Virus record (IMG/VR): IMGVR_UViG_3300030012_000288
Location: 1 to 22,018 of that record
Length of the DNA: 22,018 nucleotides
Direction: 5' to 3' (one strand)
Origin: a virus
Below the pieces are notes generated by a model. It saw only the letters and a list, made by a program, of their open reading frames with translations, searched no databases and was not told the DNA's origin. Numbering within the stretch: the first letter of the stretch is position 1; the number at the start of each line of letters is the position of its first letter. Of this stretch, positions 21,886-22,018 are shown one piece after another. The position numbers were made by a program, and so were the translations under genes.

Positions 21886-22018
21886 ATGGACGAAATATAC
21901 TTACCAAACCTACCAGATACAAACTATATACTCAATCCTCCTAAAACAATTTTTTATCCCCCTGTAGCGGAGATACCTTATTTAGATCCAGTTCTTTTAC
22001 CAAGTCTGGAACAAGTTG
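21886..22018 (+). CDS. Proline-rich protein, N-terminal part (runs off the window)
   Basis: ATG 21886 opens a frame that stays open to the window end: MDEIYLPNLPDTNYILNPPK, then TIFYPPVAEIPYLDPVLLPS, then LEQV. The regular L-P, P-P and I-P spacing resembles an extended proline-rich N-terminal region found, in my memory, in marine podovirus proteins downstream of the tail fibres; their function is unknown to me. There is no Shine-Dalgarno sequence. The start lies three bases from the start codon of the minus-strand mini-protein, making a head-to-head pair. The remainder of the protein is outside the window. Confidence 0.65.
   Translation, partial: MDEIYLPNLPDTNYILNPPKTIFYPPVAEIPYLDPVLLPSLEQV

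Noticed and set aside
21794-21967. 57-codon plus-strand ORF (ATG 21794 to TAG 21967)
   Set aside because: It lies wholly across the minus-strand membrane ORF and the proline-rich ORF, has no ribosome-binding site, and its composition is not protein-like compared with those two.

Overview
The window is a stretch of a tailed-phage genome: the virion-structure half of a T7-like podovirus (Autographiviridae-type gene order). The DNA is strongly AT-rich. Several small proteins (a DUF6321-type protein at 3239, the short basic ORFs behind the capsid gene, and the S74-type and NLIINGG-type fibre proteins) look like those I associate with marine podoviruses of SAR11 (Pelagibacter) or picocyanobacteria. 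The host assignment is inference: no host gene, tRNA, polymerase or integrase lies in the window. The structural genes are collinear with T7 genes 7.3 to 17.

Layout. 1-157: probable C-terminal tail of an upstream gene, then two tandem hairpins and an AT-rich leader. 158-2292: a small conserved protein, a gp7.3-like protein, the portal (gp8) and a 51-aa protein overlapping the portal end. 2301-4654: scaffold (gp9), a 24-aa ORF, a DUF6321-like basic protein, a structured leader, the major capsid protein (gp10) and a textbook intrinsic terminator. 4671-5155: three very basic small ORFs of 54, 72 and 22 aa. 5159-16976: tail tubular proteins A and B (gp11, gp12), a gp13-like protein, and three internal or ejection proteins (gp14, gp15 and gp16 equivalents). 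The gp15 equivalent carries a LysM domain and a C-terminal lytic transglycosylase-like domain, which in T7 sits at the N-terminus of gp16. 16979-21757: a T7-type fibre with an anchoring N-terminal domain, three further adhesin-like ORFs and a small protein. 21754-22018: a tiny single-pass membrane protein on the minus strand (the only minus-strand gene I accept), head to head with a proline-rich ORF that runs off the window.

Working together: gp8, gp9 and gp10 build the procapsid. gp11 and gp12 form the tail tube. The gp14, gp15 and gp16 equivalents form the ejected core that crosses the cell envelope. The fibre cassette binds the host. Most junctions are tight (0 to 3 nt, or overlapping by 1 to 4 nt, with TAATTATG recurring five times), and strong Shine-Dalgarno sequences occur at only a few starts. 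This suggests one long, translationally coupled operon punctuated by the terminator after the capsid gene. No gene-free stretch exceeds 300 bases; the longest are 45-157 and 3503-3622, both with hairpins.

No clearly new multi-gene system is evident. The least ordinary items are the minus-strand mini membrane protein and its divergent start, the GC-rich RNA-structure-like patches in the DUF6321-like and capsid genes, the basic micro-ORF cluster, the relocated transglycosylase domain and the expanded fibre cassette.
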